Part shown: piece after piece, positions 5,063 to 6,219 of the stretch
How positions within the stretch are numbered: position 1 is the first letter of the stretch
Layout: each line of letters begins with the position of its first letter
DNA from: Methanosarcinaceae archaeon
GTDB taxonomy: Archaea; Halobacteriota; Methanosarcinia; Methanosarcinales; Methanosarcinaceae
Length of the DNA stretch: 6,219 bases
NCBI GenBank assembly: GCA_028690255.1
Contig: JAQVBP010000002.1
Coordinates: forward strand, 18,495 to 24,713
Direction of reading: 5' to 3'
Notes under the pieces: model-generated
Told to the model about the DNA's origin: nothing
The model's input: only the letters and a program-made list of their open reading frames with translations
Databases searched by the model: none
Position numbers and translations under genes: made by a program

Positions 5063-5108
5063 GTACAATCCGGATAAATGTATTCGGATTGTATCTTCGA
5101 TTCTTTTT
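5063..5108. terminator. Strong hairpin between convergent genes, probably bidirectional
   Basis: TACAATCCGGATA (5064-5076) pairs with TATTCGGATTGTA (5081-5093): 13 bp with a single G-U pair and a 4-base loop AATG. On the plus strand TTCTTTTTTA follows (5101-5110). On the minus strand CATTTTTG and a run of seven T follow. It lies 94 bases after the propeller stop and 62 bases after the ilvC stop, the expected place for a terminator shared by the two convergent genes. Confidence 0.65.
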
Positions 5109-5154
5109 TACCAGTATATTAATTTTAAATAATTTAATTCTCTTTTACCGGTAT
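5100..5154. repeat. 18-bp direct repeat next to the ilvC stop
   Basis: ATTCTTTTTTACCAGTAT (5100-5117) and ATTCTCTTTTACCGGTAT (5137-5154) match at 16 of 18 positions. They are separated by 19 bases of pure A/T. The second copy ends one base before the ilvC stop codon. On the plus strand each copy carries a T-tract that may act as an extra terminator; they may instead be remnants of a small duplication. Confidence 0.6.
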
Positions 5155-5155
5155 T

Positions 5156-6163
5156 TCAGTCGTCGTCGATCTTCTTGTTGAGCCAGGGGATGTTTGCCCT
5201 GATCTGCTTGCCGACGATTTCGAGGGGGTGTTCCTGTTCCTGGCGTTCCATTGCCTTGAGGACAGGGTGGTTGGTCATGCCTTCGAGGATGAATTCCCTG
5301 GCAAATTCTCCGTTCTGGATCCTGTCAAGGGCCAGGTACATGGCTTCGCGGGACTCGTCGTTAATGATCTGCGGGCCCACGGTCATGCCGCCGTATTCTG
5401 CGGTGTTGGAGACGGAGTGCCACATTCTCTCAAGGCCTCCTTCATAGATCAGGTCGACGATGAGCTTGACCTCGTGACAGGTCTCAAAGTAAGCCATCTC
5501 GGGCTGGTAGCCGGCTTCCACAAGGACTTCGAAAGCGGTCTTGATAAGGGAGGCAACTCCTCCGCAGAGGTCCACCTGTTCTCCGAAGAGGTCAGTCTCG
5601 GTTTCTTCCCTGAAGGTGGTTTCATAAACGCCTGCCCGGGCTGCTCCGATTCCCTTGGCGTAGGCAAGAGCGATATCTCTCGCGTTTCCGGTCGCGTCCT
5701 GGTAGACGGCGATCAGGCCTGGGACTCCGATGCCTTCGGTGTAGGTCCTGCGCACGATGTGGCCCGGGCCCTTGGGGGCTGCCATGAAGACGTCAACGTC
5801 TTTGGGGGGCACGATCTGGTTGTAGTGAATGTTGAACCCGTGGGCGAAAGCAATCGCGTTTCCTGCTTCGAGGTTGGGCTCGATTTCGGAGTAGTAAACT
5901 GCTGCCTGCGTCTCGTCCGGCAGGAGGATCATGATAACGTCCGCAGCTTTTGCAGCTTCAGAGACAGTCATGACTGTCAGGCCGTCAGCTTCGGCTTTTG
6001 CGCGGCTGGAACTGTTTTCCCTGAGTCCGACGATCACGTTGAGGCCTGACTCGTGCAGGTTCAAAGCATGGGCGTGGCCCTGGCTTCCGTAGCCCATTAT
6101 TGCGATAGTCTTGTCCTGAATCGCGTCAAAGGTGGTTTCATCATCATAAATTATTGTTGCCAT
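5156..6163 (-). CDS. ilvC: Ketol-acid reductoisomerase (class I, short form)
   Basis: Converts 2-acetolactate or 2-aceto-2-hydroxybutyrate to the dihydroxy acids by Mg2+-dependent alkyl migration and NAD(P)H reduction, the second common step of valine, leucine and isoleucine synthesis, in the cytoplasm. The 335-residue length is that of complete class I enzymes. The Rossmann motif GYGSQGHAHALNL is at 24-36, and the cofactor-specificity loop GLRENSSSR at 46-54 has Arg and Ser residues that would suit NADPH phosphate. Expected catalytic residues are all present: His108 (AHGFNIH), Lys131, Asp191 and Glu195 (DLFGEQ), Glu227 and Glu231 (ETCHEVK), Ser252 (SVSNTAEYG). The start is the ATG at 6163, with AAGGAG nine bases upstream. 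Codon use is GC-rich and regular, as in a well-expressed gene, and this leaves long false frames on the other strand. In methanogens ilvC often follows ilvB and ilvN; upstream sequence is cut, so an operon is inferred only. The tail ends with acidic IDDD. Confidence 0.97.
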   Translation of the reverse strand: MATIIYDDETTFDAIQDKTIAIMGYGSQGHAHALNLHESGLNVIVGLRENSSSRAKAEADGLTVMTVSEAAKAADVIMILLPDETQAAVYYSEIEPNLEAGNAIAFAHGFNIHYNQIVPPKDVDVFMAAPKGPGHIVRRTYTEGIGVPGLIAVYQDATGNARDIALAYAKGIGAARAGVYETTFREETETDLFGEQVDLCGGVASLIKTAFEVLVEAGYQPEMAYFETCHEVKLIVDLIYEGGLERMWHSVSNTAEYGGMTVGPQIINDESREAMYLALDRIQNGEFAREFILEGMTNHPVLKAMERQEQEHPLEIVGKQIRANIPWLNKKIDDD

Positions 6164-6172
6164 TGCTCTGTT

Positions 6173-6178
6173 CTCCTT
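6173..6178 (-). promoter_or_regulatory. Ribosome-binding site of ilvC
   Basis: AAGGAG reads on the minus strand, nine bases before the ATG at 6163. It matches the archaeal anti-Shine-Dalgarno sequence and confirms the start chosen. Confidence 0.7.
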
Positions 6179-6219
6179 GTAACTTTCTATATTATAAGTT
6201 AAGATTCTAAATTCAGATT

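Noticed and set aside
4966..5181. 71-residue Lys-rich plus-strand frame after the propeller gene
   Set aside because: It starts with a TTG overlapping the stop codon, has no ribosome-binding site, contains the terminator hairpin and runs into the end of ilvC.
5228..6049. 273-residue plus-strand frame
   Set aside because: It is a shadow of ilvC caused by GC-rich third positions; ilvC has all catalytic residues and a good ribosome-binding site.
6188..6197. TTATAATATA as the ilvC promoter
   Set aside because: Its spacing would start the transcript at about 6167, which would cut off the ribosome-binding site at 6173-6178. Co-transcription with upstream genes or a more distant promoter is more likely.

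Overview
The window reads as chromosomal DNA of a methanogenic archaeon, most likely Methanosarcina or a close relative. The grounds are archaeal TATA-type promoter candidates (TTTATATG, TTTATAAG), GGTGG and AGGAG ribosome-binding sites, a tRNA without an encoded CCA, GC-rich metabolic genes separated by AT-rich spacers, and an exported seven-repeat propeller protein with a PKD domain and a dockerin-like tail, an architecture typical of Methanosarcina surface proteins. The species cannot be fixed from this sequence alone.

Layout. Positions 1-1028 (+) hold the C-terminal two thirds of a GltA/SudA/NfnB-type NADPH- and FAD-binding oxidoreductase. Its N-terminal iron-sulfur domain lies outside the window, and a (EDS)n tandem repeat forms the linker. 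A hairpin plus T-tract follows at once. Positions 1093-1948 have no convincing gene. They hold two diverged copies of a ~160-170 bp element with GC-rich imperfect inverted ends and a shared 17-bp block, and a cluster of three hairpins between the copies. On the minus strand come a tRNA-Arg(CCG) (2259-2330), then a 76-residue two-helix membrane protein (1949-2179), and, upstream of the tRNA, a nitroreductase-family flavoprotein with a TTG start (2564-3103). An AT-rich divergent spacer (3104-3442) carries several dyads and promoter candidates. The propeller-PKD protein occupies 3443-4969 (+). It converges on ilvC, ketol-acid reductoisomerase (5156-6163, -), and a 13-bp-stem hairpin between them probably terminates both.

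The genes do not form one pathway. GltA (glutamate synthesis or NADPH/ferredoxin electron transfer) and IlvC (branched-chain amino acid synthesis) are housekeeping metabolism. The nitroreductase is a separate flavin redox enzyme. The propeller protein is a cell-surface product. I see no defence system, integrase, transposase or CRISPR array. The least explained DNA is the duplicated element and hairpin cluster at 1093-1948, which may be a MITE-like repeat, a pair of small-RNA loci, or decayed sequence.
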